From IMG/VR virus record IMGVR_UViG_3300048908_000312, positions 1 to 39,577 of that record: a stretch of 39,577 bases of DNA. One strand, 5' to 3'. The stretch comes from a virus. Every line of letters begins with the position of its first letter. Within the stretch, counting starts at the first letter, position 1. Made by a program: the position numbers and the translations under genes. The notes below the pieces were generated by a model. That model was not told where the DNA came from, ran no database searches, and worked only from the letters and a program-made list of their open reading frames with translations. Shown piece by piece: positions 22,539 through 30,666 of this stretch.

Positions 22539-25184
22539 ATGTCCGGACCCGGTCCCGGCTCTGGCGGCCCGTTCTACGCCCATTACGTCGCGGATTCGAC
22601 CGTCGGCTTTTCCTCGGACTGCACCACAGAAGACGAGGCGATTTTCTCGTTCCGGCTGCGGCATGACGAAGGGCAAATCCCCGTCCTTGAGATGGAAATC
22701 AAGAACCCCGGCGTTGGGATGCTCTCGACCGGGCGCAAGCAATGGCTGTGGTTTTCATGGTGGAACGGATCGAGCGTCGTCCCGCTGTTTTTCGGGCGCC
22801 TTGTCGGCATTCCGTCCGGCCTTCGCGCGCAAGTTCTCAGGGTGCAATTCATCGCTCGAGCGGTGAATTATATTGCGCTCAAGCAGTCCGTGGCCGAGAC
22901 GCTGAAAATCGCGCCGAATTATGACCCGGTCTTTCTCGACGAGAGCCATCGCGACGACCCGGACGCGATCCTTGAAGCCTGGTCGGCGGCCTTCCATGTC
23001 GATCGCACCTCGCTCGCGTGGACCGTTTCCGATATCCTGATCGGCGAAGACGGGACGGTCACGTTCACCGAGGACCAAATCCTTCAAGACAGCGTCGACC
23101 CGCGTATCGGCGAGCCGCCCTTTACCTCCGTCCGCGTCGATATGACGGCCAATTGGTCGCAGACGCAGACGGGCGGCTCGATCAAGCTCGGGCCGTGGTC
23201 GATCGAGACCTATACCGGATCAAGCTTTCTGGCGGACTGGCCCAAGGCGGGGGCGTCGATCGGCGGCGGCTGGATCGTGCAATCCTCGGTGGCGCTCGAT
23301 CTCTACGGCATCGAAAACGCCCAGACCGGCAATTATTCCTACCAGTGGAAAAACGCGGATAAGAAACATAACGAAGGCGACACCATGTCGCTGTCGATGA
23401 ATTATTCCTATCCGGTGTTTCAAGGCAACCCGCCCTATTTTTCCGTTCTCACCAATGAGCGCATCGTCAGTTTCACGGTCGCGGGGGCACCGGGGGCGCC
23501 GGGGTCGAGCATCGACCAGACCTTCATCTGGGTCCCGCAATATTCCATCACCGCCTACCTCTATCTGCAATACAAGGCCGATCGCAAACGCGCGGAGCGA
23601 TTGACCTTCGCCCTGCAAAGCGACTTGCAGCCGGTGTTGACCGATCCGACCGTTCAGCAGGATTCGGAAGTCATCAAGCTCAATACTGTGGCGTTGTCCG
23701 ACCCGCTCATCGTACCGGCCAACTGGACCGTGCTGGCGGGCCAGCCCGTCGCGCTCGGCCAGGTTTGCTTTCCGAACAACCCGACGCTGCCGGGCGGAAC
23801 GAGTTTCCAGATTTGCGTCGTCGCGGGAACGGCCGGAGCGACCGAGCCGGTGTTCTCGGATACGATCGGCGCGCCGACGACGGACGGCGGCGTGACCTGG
23901 GCCTGCCTCGGCGCCAGCCTGCCGAGCATTCCCGATTGGTCGCCCTCGACCGCCGCGAGCCTTGGGACGCTGATCGCGCCGCAGACGCCGTCCTGGATCT
24001 ATTATTCGGCGCTGCTGCCTCCGGTGACGCCGTTCCGCACGGCGGGCGTCGACGTGTCCGAAGGCATGGTCATCCGGACCGATAACAATCTGTCGTTTCA
24101 GGTCTGCACCATCGGCGGCGTGACCGGCTACATTTCAACCCCGGCCTTTTCGCCGGTCTTTGGCGTCACGACCAATGACGGCTCCGCGCAATGGACCTCG
24201 CTCGGAACATCGCTGCCGTCCGGCGCAATCCAGATGTGCATTCAGGCCGGAACCTCCGGGCTGCAATTGCCGCCCGCCTTTTCGAACGTCGCGGGCAACC
24301 AGGTCACAGACAACACCATCCATTGGATCTCGCTCGGAACCGGAGGGCAGTCGATCTCGATTCCCGCAGGCGGGCAGGTTGGCAACGTCCCGGCGCGGTC
24401 TTATTTCTCAACCGATCGGGGCCGGCAGAGCCTCGAATATGGCCTCATGAAAGCCCGCGCCCATCTGCGCAAGAAGGCGCGCTGCGTCGAGATTGATTTC
24501 GCGGTTCCCTTCGCTCTGGGCGTTGGTCTGTCCTGCCGCAAGAATGCGACCATCGTCGATCCGGAACAGCTTGCGGTTTTTGGCGGCGCGGCGACGGGGA
24601 AAATCATTTCCTATGAATTGTCCTGCGACGGCGACAGCGGCGAGGCGCTGACCAAGGTGCGGATCGGCTGCGCGGCCGGAACCGGCGGAACGGCGCTCGC
24701 CGTGGACCCGACCGATTTCTATATCGAGGAAGGCTATATCGACGACGGCTATTACGAGGATGTCGGCGCCACGGTGCTGACCTCCTCCAGCGACCTCGGC
24801 TACGCGCCGCCGCTCGACAATCCGAATGATGATGGCCTGACCTTCCCGCTGTCCGCCTCGCAAGTGGTCTTGAACAATGGGATCGTCGGCGACGCCGCGA
24901 CGCAACTGGCGGCGCTCAACGCCGCGCTGCCGGACATCAACAAGGAAATCGTCCTGCAGGCCAAGCAGCAATCGGGGACGGGGACCATCGCCGATCAGCT
25001 CAGATATGCGCAACAGATCGCCGCGCTCGGCAATGTCACGGTCGAAAGCGTTTTGGCCGAGCCGGGCAATTCTGTTTATCTCGATCTGCAATTGAAGCCG
25101 GTGACCGGAACGAGTTTCACTACGGTTTACACGGTCGCGACGACGAAATTGCAGATCCCGCAGCAAATCAACCTCGCGGCGTGA
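22539..25184 (+). CDS. Tail hub/tip protein with three inserted surface modules
   Basis: 881 residues. The N-terminal ~390 residues form a hub-like beta framework (FSFRLRHDEGQIPVLEMEIKNP, VPLFFGRLVGIP) like the central tail-tip proteins of siphophages. Three related modules follow: ~420-458 (SFQICVVAGTAGATEP...TDGGVTWACLG), ~518-556 (SFQVCTIGGVTG...TNDGSAQWTSLG) and ~564-601 (IQMCIQAGTSG...TDNTIHWISLG). Then the hub fold resumes (YFSTDRGRQSLEYGLMKARAHLRKKARCVEIDFAVP) and a C-terminal ~90-residue alpha/beta tail follows. The modules resemble the insert in the tail tube protein. A host-facing adsorption role for them is inferred. Confidence 0.72.
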   Translation: MSGPGPGSGGPFYAHYVADSTVGFSSDCTTEDEAIFSFRLRHDEGQIPVLEMEIKNPGVGMLSTGRKQWLWFSWWNGSSVVPLFFGRLVGIPSGLRAQVLRVQFIARAVNYIALKQSVAETLKIAPNYDPVFLDESHRDDPDAILEAWSAAFHVDRTSLAWTVSDILIGEDGTVTFTEDQILQDSVDPRIGEPPFTSVRVDMTANWSQTQTGGSIKLGPWSIETYTGSSFLADWPKAGASIGGGWIVQSSVALDLYGIENAQTGNYSYQWKNADKKHNEGDTMSLSMNYSYPVFQGNPPYFSVLTNERIVSFTVAGAPGAPGSSIDQTFIWVPQYSITAYLYLQYKADRKRAERLTFALQSDLQPVLTDPTVQQDSEVIKLNTVALSDPLIVPANWTVLAGQPVALGQVCFPNNPTLPGGTSFQICVVAGTAGATEPVFSDTIGAPTTDGGVTWACLGASLPSIPDWSPSTAASLGTLIAPQTPSWIYYSALLPPVTPFRTAGVDVSEGMVIRTDNNLSFQVCTIGGVTGYISTPAFSPVFGVTTNDGSAQWTSLGTSLPSGAIQMCIQAGTSGLQLPPAFSNVAGNQVTDNTIHWISLGTGGQSISIPAGGQVGNVPARSYFSTDRGRQSLEYGLMKARAHLRKKARCVEIDFAVPFALGVGLSCRKNATIVDPEQLAVFGGAATGKIISYELSCDGDSGEALTKVRIGCAAGTGGTALAVDPTDFYIEEGYIDDGYYEDVGATVLTSSSDLGYAPPLDNPNDDGLTFPLSASQVVLNNGIVGDAATQLAALNAALPDINKEIVLQAKQQSGTGTIADQLRYAQQIAALGNVTVESVLAEPGNSVYLDLQLKPVTGTSFTTVYTVATTKLQIPQQINLAA

Positions 25185-25186
25185 CC

Positions 25187-25396
25187 ATGGCGCTTGAGAC
25201 GATTGTTCGACCCTATCAGACCGCCGATTACGCGCCGGGCGCGCAGGAAATCGAGCCCGGATTTTCCGAAAGCGCCGCGCCGGTGCGGCTGCGGCCGGGC
25301 CTCATCGGCAAGCCCAAGATTTGCAACATGCATTTTTCGTCGAGCACCTCGGTCTACGCCATCCGGCGCCCGAAAGAGACGCAGACCGGGGGGTGA
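25187..25396 (+). CDS. Small tail-tip hypothetical protein
   Basis: 69 residues from ATG 25187; a GTG at 25181 overlapping the hub stop is an alternative. Sequence is Pro/Arg-rich with KICNMHFSSSTSVYAIRRP near the end, no motif recognised. Short proteins between the hub and the host-recognition genes are usual in this phage type. The gap to the next gene is 3 bp. Confidence 0.55.
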   Translation: MALETIVRPYQTADYAPGAQEIEPGFSESAAPVRLRPGLIGKPKICNMHFSSSTSVYAIRRPKETQTGG

Positions 25397-25399
25397 TCG

Positions 25400-27364
25400 G
25401 TGCCGCAGGAGATCGCCCGCAAGACCTCGACGCGGCGGGTCACCAATCCCGACGTGGCCAATTCGGACGGGAGCCCGCCCGCACCGTCCGACGCCGATAT
25501 CATTGTCGAAGTCATCGATGAGATCACCTTCATCGATCCGGAGCAGCAATACCAGCAATTCACCTGGAGCTTTGACAATTCGGATGAAAGCTCGCGCGAG
25601 GTCCATGTCGTCACGGTCAATAAGGATGGCCCGGCCCATGGCGCCGAAGGCGGTGGAACTCTCAAGGTCGAGCGGGTCGATGAATATGCGGCGATCGACT
25701 CCAGGGACAATTACCAGGAGACGCGCACTACGCTGGATAATTCCAGTGAAGACCGCTTTGCGGTCGATTATACGCCGGCGCCGGGGGACAGCCGGAAAAC
25801 CCATGACGTCAAGATTCATTCCAAGGACGGCTCGGCGTGGCTTCTGATCCGGCGCACCGATGAATTCACGACCAAAGCGGGGGCCGACGATCAATATTGG
25901 GAAACGGTTTTCGCGCTCGACCAGAAAGACGGCGACGCCGGCGACCCGCCGCCGGAGTTGGATGCTCCGACGACGACATGGGACGGCACAACCATCAATC
26001 CGCCGTGGCGGCTCGATCCGTTTCAGAACATCGTCGATGTGTCATGGGGCAAGCTGCTCGTTGTATTCTACGGCGGAAACAGCATCGCCGCATGGCCGAT
26101 GAGCGTCTTGGACGATATGACTAAATTCGGGGAGCCACTGGTCGATAGGGTTTTGGCGCAAAGCAATTGGCAATGGATAAACAATGACGGCAACCCCGAT
26201 CATACCGTGTTCGCCACCCAATTGAAAATTTCAGCGGACTTCCATCCGGTCGTCGCGGGATTCGCCCTCGTTGAAGCGACGGGGCCGAGCGGCGAGCAGC
26301 GGTTCAAAATCACCACGAATGGGAAATATAACTGCTGTGACACGGGGGATTTTACGGGCGCGCGAGTCGCGCTGAGTGTTGGGCCGAACGATATGAACCC
26401 AATCATCAACGGGGCGGGAACGAAGATTTTTGCGGCTGGCGGCAATAGTATCACCGCAGTTGTAACCCGCGATCCTGCCACGCATCAAGTAACCAGCAGG
26501 ACGCTGACGGTCGCCGCCTCCGATGATATTTATCGCCCGACAGTCGTGACAACCGGGGGTGAATATTATTATGGGGCATCCAATAATGCGGTGATGAGTT
26601 TTGATGGCGACGGCACGCCGGCGACTATTGATTTTAGTCAAAGCTACACGCAATCACCCAACCCGCTTCCAAGTCCAATCCCCAGCGGGACGGTGGAAAC
26701 GCAGACATGGACGCCGACCGTCTGGAATTATGTTTATGGTCCCGGTCCCGATGCGGTGCAAGTTTCGTCCGGAGGGACGCAAACCGGTATCACCTATTTC
26801 GGCCCTCCGGACACCTTTACGGATGACGCCACCTGGGCCGTCTCGGTCGATTGCCCGTTTATGGCGTATCAACATGCAAGCGGCGGAATCGACACCGTAG
26901 GTCTACGTTGGTCGGAGCTGGCGCAGAGCGGAACGACGCACCGAGAAGGCGATCTGGCTGGCCATACTAGTGCGACGGTAAGCGGTTCGGCGTCGTTCAA
27001 TGGAGTCACGACTTTCTTCGTGCTGAACACTCCCGACCTAGTGCGATTTTATTCTTGGCCATATTGGATAGACGGCATTCCTTATTACTGGCGATTTGGT
27101 GATACGGCGGGCAGTGTATACACGCCCTATGGGCAAACCTTCGCTGTCGAATTTGGGAACGGTTTTCCTGAGTTCCAAGGGAATTTCCACGCCTCCAACG
27201 GCAAGCACGCGGTGCAAGGGTTCGACGTCTCGGGAACGCGCCATGTCTTCATTGATGGGCACGACCGAACCGCTCTCATCGCCGGCAAGATCGGTATCTC
27301 GGCAAGCGACATTGATTGCGTCTTGCTCGATATGAAGGCCGGCCAGATCGGCTCTCTCATCTAA
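25400..27364 (+). CDS. Repeat-bearing tail protein, possible receptor-binding/tip protein
   Basis: 654 residues from a GTG at 25400 preceded by a G-rich ribosome site. The N-terminus has three related segments: 36-60 (VEVIDEITFIDPEQQYQQFTW), 90-114 (VERVDEYAAIDSRDNYQETRT) and 150-174 (IRRTDEFTTKAGADDQYWETV), each DE-x3-7-QY-x2-T and followed by strands. The C-terminal ~450 residues are Gly/Thr/Trp-rich strands without catalytic motifs, resembling a beta-propeller or beta-jelly tip protein. DNA for about 26100-27200 is visibly AT-richer than neighbours, a sign of module exchange. Tip or receptor-binding function is inferred. Confidence 0.6.
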   Translation: MPQEIARKTSTRRVTNPDVANSDGSPPAPSDADIIVEVIDEITFIDPEQQYQQFTWSFDNSDESSREVHVVTVNKDGPAHGAEGGGTLKVERVDEYAAIDSRDNYQETRTTLDNSSEDRFAVDYTPAPGDSRKTHDVKIHSKDGSAWLLIRRTDEFTTKAGADDQYWETVFALDQKDGDAGDPPPELDAPTTTWDGTTINPPWRLDPFQNIVDVSWGKLLVVFYGGNSIAAWPMSVLDDMTKFGEPLVDRVLAQSNWQWINNDGNPDHTVFATQLKISADFHPVVAGFALVEATGPSGEQRFKITTNGKYNCCDTGDFTGARVALSVGPNDMNPIINGAGTKIFAAGGNSITAVVTRDPATHQVTSRTLTVAASDDIYRPTVVTTGGEYYYGASNNAVMSFDGDGTPATIDFSQSYTQSPNPLPSPIPSGTVETQTWTPTVWNYVYGPGPDAVQVSSGGTQTGITYFGPPDTFTDDATWAVSVDCPFMAYQHASGGIDTVGLRWSELAQSGTTHREGDLAGHTSATVSGSASFNGVTTFFVLNTPDLVRFYSWPYWIDGIPYYWRFGDTAGSVYTPYGQTFAVEFGNGFPEFQGNFHASNGKHAVQGFDVSGTRHVFIDGHDRTALIAGKIGISASDIDCVLLDMKAGQIGSLI

Positions 27365-27379
27365 CAACGGCGGAACAGA

Positions 27380-28447
27380 ATGACGATCTCTCTCACGACG
27401 CGATCTGGCGTCGGGCGCGCTTTGACATGGGCCGAAGGCGACGCCAATTGGTCCGCGATCCAGGGCGCGGTCAATGGTCTGCTTGCGGCAAGCCCGGGCG
27501 TCGGCATTTCCTCGATCACCCAGCCGACGCCAACGACGCTGATGATCCATCTGACTGACAGCACCACGGCGACATTCACGCTGCCGATCGCGTCCTATGC
27601 CTATCGCGGGACATGGGCGGCTTCGACCGGCTATTCGGTCAATGACACCTTCCAGCAGAACGGCACGCTTTACGCGGTCATTTTCGCCCATACGTCGGCT
27701 TCGACTTTCTCGGCGGGCGCCAATGACGGCGCGGGCCATGATTATTACCAGGTACTGCTTTCCACGCCATCGAATGTGCTGCCGGCTGGCGGGACGGCGC
27801 GACAGGCGCTCGCGAAAATCGACGGGACCGATTTCAACACAGCGTGGACGACGCTCCGCGAACTGCCGACGGGCGGCTCGGACGGACAGATCCTGACCCG
27901 CGTGTCGGGCGCTCCGGCATGGGGCGCGCCGTCGATCGATCTCGCCGCCGATGTCGGCGCCACCATTCTCCCGGTCGCCAATGGCGGCACAGGAACGGCC
28001 ACGCCGGGACTTGTCGAGGGGGCGGGCGTCTCGATTACCGGAACATGGCCCGATCAGACCATTGCGGCGAGCGCGGTCAATGACGCCATTCAATTCGTGA
28101 TCGACGGCGGCGGCGCGACGCTCACGACAGGCATGAAGGGCTATATCGAGGTCCCGTTCGCTTGCACGCTCACGCGAGCGACATTGCTGGCGGACCAAAG
28201 CGGGTCCGTCGTCATCAACATCTATAAATGCACCGAAGCGCAATTCGACGCCGGCGCGACGCATCCCGTTTCGGGCGACAAGATCACCGCCTCAGCGCCG
28301 CCGACCATTTCATCTGCGACCAAATCCCAGGACGCCACGCTGACCGGGTGGACGACCTCGATTTCTGCCGGCGATATTCTCGCGTTCAATGTCGATAGCG
28401 CGACGACCATTCAGCGCGTCACGATCTCGCTAAAGGTCACGCGATGA
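27380..28447 (+). CDS. Tail fibre protein
   Basis: 355 residues. The start has the fibre N-terminal pattern SGVGRALTWAEGDANW; next come strands with a W-ASTGYSVNDTFQQNG module like the tail tube insert, then LPTGGSDGQILTRVSGAPAWG and VANGGTGTATPGLVEG, repeats seen in many phage fibres. The C-terminal ~110 residues (GYIEVPFACTLTRATLLADQSGSVVINIYK... TGWTTSISAGDILAFNVDS) match the beta-sandwich tip domain recurring on phage fibres, which contacts the receptor. It ends in an ATGA overlap with the LamG gene. Confidence 0.78.
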   Translation: MTISLTTRSGVGRALTWAEGDANWSAIQGAVNGLLAASPGVGISSITQPTPTTLMIHLTDSTTATFTLPIASYAYRGTWAASTGYSVNDTFQQNGTLYAVIFAHTSASTFSAGANDGAGHDYYQVLLSTPSNVLPAGGTARQALAKIDGTDFNTAWTTLRELPTGGSDGQILTRVSGAPAWGAPSIDLAADVGATILPVANGGTGTATPGLVEGAGVSITGTWPDQTIAASAVNDAIQFVIDGGGATLTTGMKGYIEVPFACTLTRATLLADQSGSVVINIYKCTEAQFDAGATHPVSGDKITASAPPTISSATKSQDATLTGWTTSISAGDILAFNVDSATTIQRVTISLKVTR

Positions 28448-29175
28448 TCATCGGCTATTCGCGCGCCTCTGCGGCGCCTCCGCCGTCCGATCCCAATTGG
28501 GCCAACGTCAAATTGCTGATGGGGTTCGAAGGCGCCAATGCGTCGATTGGGTCGCCCGGCATGGACGACATCAGCTCGGCGGCGCATGGCACGGCGTCGG
28601 GCGGCAACGCCAGCTTTTCGGCTATCAATACCGCGCAGCAAAAATTTGGCTCGTCGTCGCTCTATTTGAGCGGCAATTCCATCTGGTTCGGAGATAGCGC
28701 CGACTGGGCCTTCGGAAGCGGGACTTTCACCATCGAGACGTTCATCCGGCCAACCTCGATCGGCAGCATGCAATTCCTCGTCTGTCAGTTTGGCGCGATA
28801 GCCCCAAATCTCGGCTGGGTGCTTTACATGAATGCGAGCGGCACGCTCGGATGGAATGTCTCGACGACGGGATCGGACAATCTCAACGACATGACGAGTT
28901 CTGGCGCGCTCTCAAATGGCGTCTGGCGTCACGTCTGCGTCGATTATGACGGGACCAAATATCGCATGTATTTGGACGGCGCGATGGTGGCTTCGTCCAC
29001 GACGGCGCGCACCATTTATCATCCATCGCAGAACCTAGGCATCGGTTCGAACAGCAACCAGTCCGCCTTCGAGTTTCAAGGCTACATGGACGAGTTGCGG
29101 ATCACCAAAGGCGTCGCGCGCTATGCCAGCGACAGCGGCTTCACGGCGCCGACGTCGGCTTTCCCGCGAAGCTGA
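28444..29175 (+). CDS. LamG/concanavalin A-like lectin tail protein
   Basis: 243 residues. Residues ~15-230 are a LamG-type beta-sandwich: VKLLMGFEGANAS, FGSSSLYLSGNS, WAFGSGTFTIETFIRP, VWRHVCVDYDGTKYRMYLDG and FQGYMDELRITKGVARY. This pattern (laminin_G_3 type) is common in phage adsorption proteins and binds glycans or calcium. Overlaps the fibre gene by 4 bp. Role: surface polysaccharide binding, inferred from family. Confidence 0.85.
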   Translation: MIIGYSRASAAPPPSDPNWANVKLLMGFEGANASIGSPGMDDISSAAHGTASGGNASFSAINTAQQKFGSSSLYLSGNSIWFGDSADWAFGSGTFTIETFIRPTSIGSMQFLVCQFGAIAPNLGWVLYMNASGTLGWNVSTTGSDNLNDMTSSGALSNGVWRHVCVDYDGTKYRMYLDGAMVASSTTARTIYHPSQNLGIGSNSNQSAFEFQGYMDELRITKGVARYASDSGFTAPTSAFPRS

Positions 29176-29224
29176 CCTCATTTCCTCGCGCTTCCCTCAA
29201 CATTCTAAAAAGGACCGATGAACC

Positions 29225-29632
29225 ATGACCGTTCAGTTCTCCACGGCTGTCCGCAACGCGCAGCTCGACGCCATCGAAACCGCGATCGGCACGGCGCCGA
29301 AGCTGCGGTTTTATACCGGCTCGGCGCCGGCCAGTTGCGCCGCGTCCGAATCCGGCACGCTGCTGGTCGAATGGACGCTCGCCTCGGATTGGGCGGCGGC
29401 GGCGTCTGGCGGCTCCAAAGCGTTGAATAATCTTCCGCTCACCGTGACGGCGACCGCCGGCGGCACGATCGGCCATTACCGCATCTATGATTCCGCCGGA
29501 ACGAGCTGCCATGAGCAGGGCACGATCACCGCGACGGGCGGCGGCGGCGACATGACGGTCGATAACACCTCGGTCGCGGCGAGTCAGACGGTCAACGTGA
29601 CGTCAAAGACGCAGACGGCCGGCAACGCCTGA
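29225..29632 (+). CDS. Virion-associated hypothetical protein (small beta-rich)
   Basis: 135 residues, AAAAGGA upstream of ATG 29225; another ATG at 29218 is out of frame. Opens with VRNAQLDAIETAIGTAPKLRFYTGSAPASC, a sequence start that recurs in uncharacterised tail-region proteins of alphaproteobacterial phages, then Thr/Gly-rich strands (GGTIGHYRIYDSAG). Probably a small tail-tip or virion surface protein; function unknown. Confidence 0.6.
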   Translation: MTVQFSTAVRNAQLDAIETAIGTAPKLRFYTGSAPASCAASESGTLLVEWTLASDWAAAASGGSKALNNLPLTVTATAGGTIGHYRIYDSAGTSCHEQGTITATGGGGDMTVDNTSVAASQTVNVTSKTQTAGNA

Positions 29633-29645
29633 AGGGGGACGCGAC

Positions 29646-30128
29646 ATGAGCCGCATTTACAAAGTTCTGTTCGGCGATTCCGCCGGCGGCGTCGCGGTTT
29701 CGGCGGCGCAAGACCTGATCCAGATCACCGGCGCCTCCGGAAAGATGCTCCGCATCCTGCATCGCTGGGTCGGCTCGGTCGACACCACGATTCCGACCGC
29801 ACAGATGATCCAATTGCGCGAGCGGCTATTGCCGGCGACCGTCACCAATGGGTCCGGCGGATCGACGCCGACGATCTACAAGATGGACCCCGGCGACGCT
29901 TCGGCGTCCTTTACGGCGCTGGCGAACAATACGACCAAGGCGACGACGTCCGGAACGGCGAGCGAAAGCTTCGCGACCGGCGTCCATATCTACAACGGCT
30001 TCGACGACGAATATGTCTCGCCGCCGGTGATCGGGCCGAGCGAAGCCTGGGTCTTTGAGCTGCTCTCGACGGTTTCGGGCACGGTTCACCTTTCTGGCGG
30101 CGTCCTGGTCGAAGAAATCGGCGGCTGA
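29646..30128 (+). CDS. Virion hypothetical protein
   Basis: 160 residues with GGGG before ATG 29646 and 13 bp from the previous gene. It is mixed beta (AAQDLIQITGASGKMLRILHRWVGSVDTT) ending in VSGTVHLSGGVLVEEIGG, the pattern of a small virion or baseplate accessory protein. No motif recognised; placed between the LamG lectin and the repeat protein. Confidence 0.55.
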   Translation: MSRIYKVLFGDSAGGVAVSAAQDLIQITGASGKMLRILHRWVGSVDTTIPTAQMIQLRERLLPATVTNGSGGSTPTIYKMDPGDASASFTALANNTTKATTSGTASESFATGVHIYNGFDDEYVSPPVIGPSEAWVFELLSTVSGTVHLSGGVLVEEIGG

Positions 30129-30165
30129 TGATGACCCAACTGCCCGTGAATAAAGGATTTGGCGC

Positions 30166-30657
30166 ATGACCAGCAAAACAGCATGGGTCGCGGGCAACGG
30201 CCAGGGCTTGACGTGGGGAACCGCGATCAATTCGTCCGACTTGGCGTCGATGGCGAACGCCAAGACCGTGCTGTCGAGCGTCGCAGATATTGCCAACGGA
30301 ACGAATCTTGACCAGTTCATGGACGTTTCGGTGCGCTGCGCCATTTCGTCCAGCACCATTGCCGCCGGCGCGAATCTGGCGCTGTGGATTTATGAACTGC
30401 TCGACGATGGATCGACCTATGGCGACGGCCAATTGACGGCCGGCACGGCGGCGACGATCACGCCGACTTTCCCGCCTTGCGCGATTATCCCGCTTGTCGC
30501 CGCCGCTTCGCAAACGACGCTGGTCGGCTACGCCAACGGGATCATCATCCCGCCTGGAGCGTTCCGGCTGGCGATCCAGAATAATTCCGGCTTTGCGCTG
30601 ACGAGCGGGACACAGGTTGTCAAATATCGAACCTATAATATCAACCTCAATTCTTAA
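30166..30657 (+). CDS. Virion hypothetical protein
   Basis: 163 residues, AAAGGA upstream of the ATG. The core is beta-rich with small polar residues (LDQFMDVSVRCAISSSTIAAGANLALWIYELLDDGSTYG, FRLAIQNNSGFALTSGT). No signal peptide or transmembrane helix. Belongs to the tail surface gene run by position; function unknown. Confidence 0.55.
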   Translation: MTSKTAWVAGNGQGLTWGTAINSSDLASMANAKTVLSSVADIANGTNLDQFMDVSVRCAISSSTIAAGANLALWIYELLDDGSTYGDGQLTAGTAATITPTFPPCAIIPLVAAASQTTLVGYANGIIIPPGAFRLAIQNNSGFALTSGTQVVKYRTYNINLNS

Positions 30658-30666
30658 GGCGCGACG

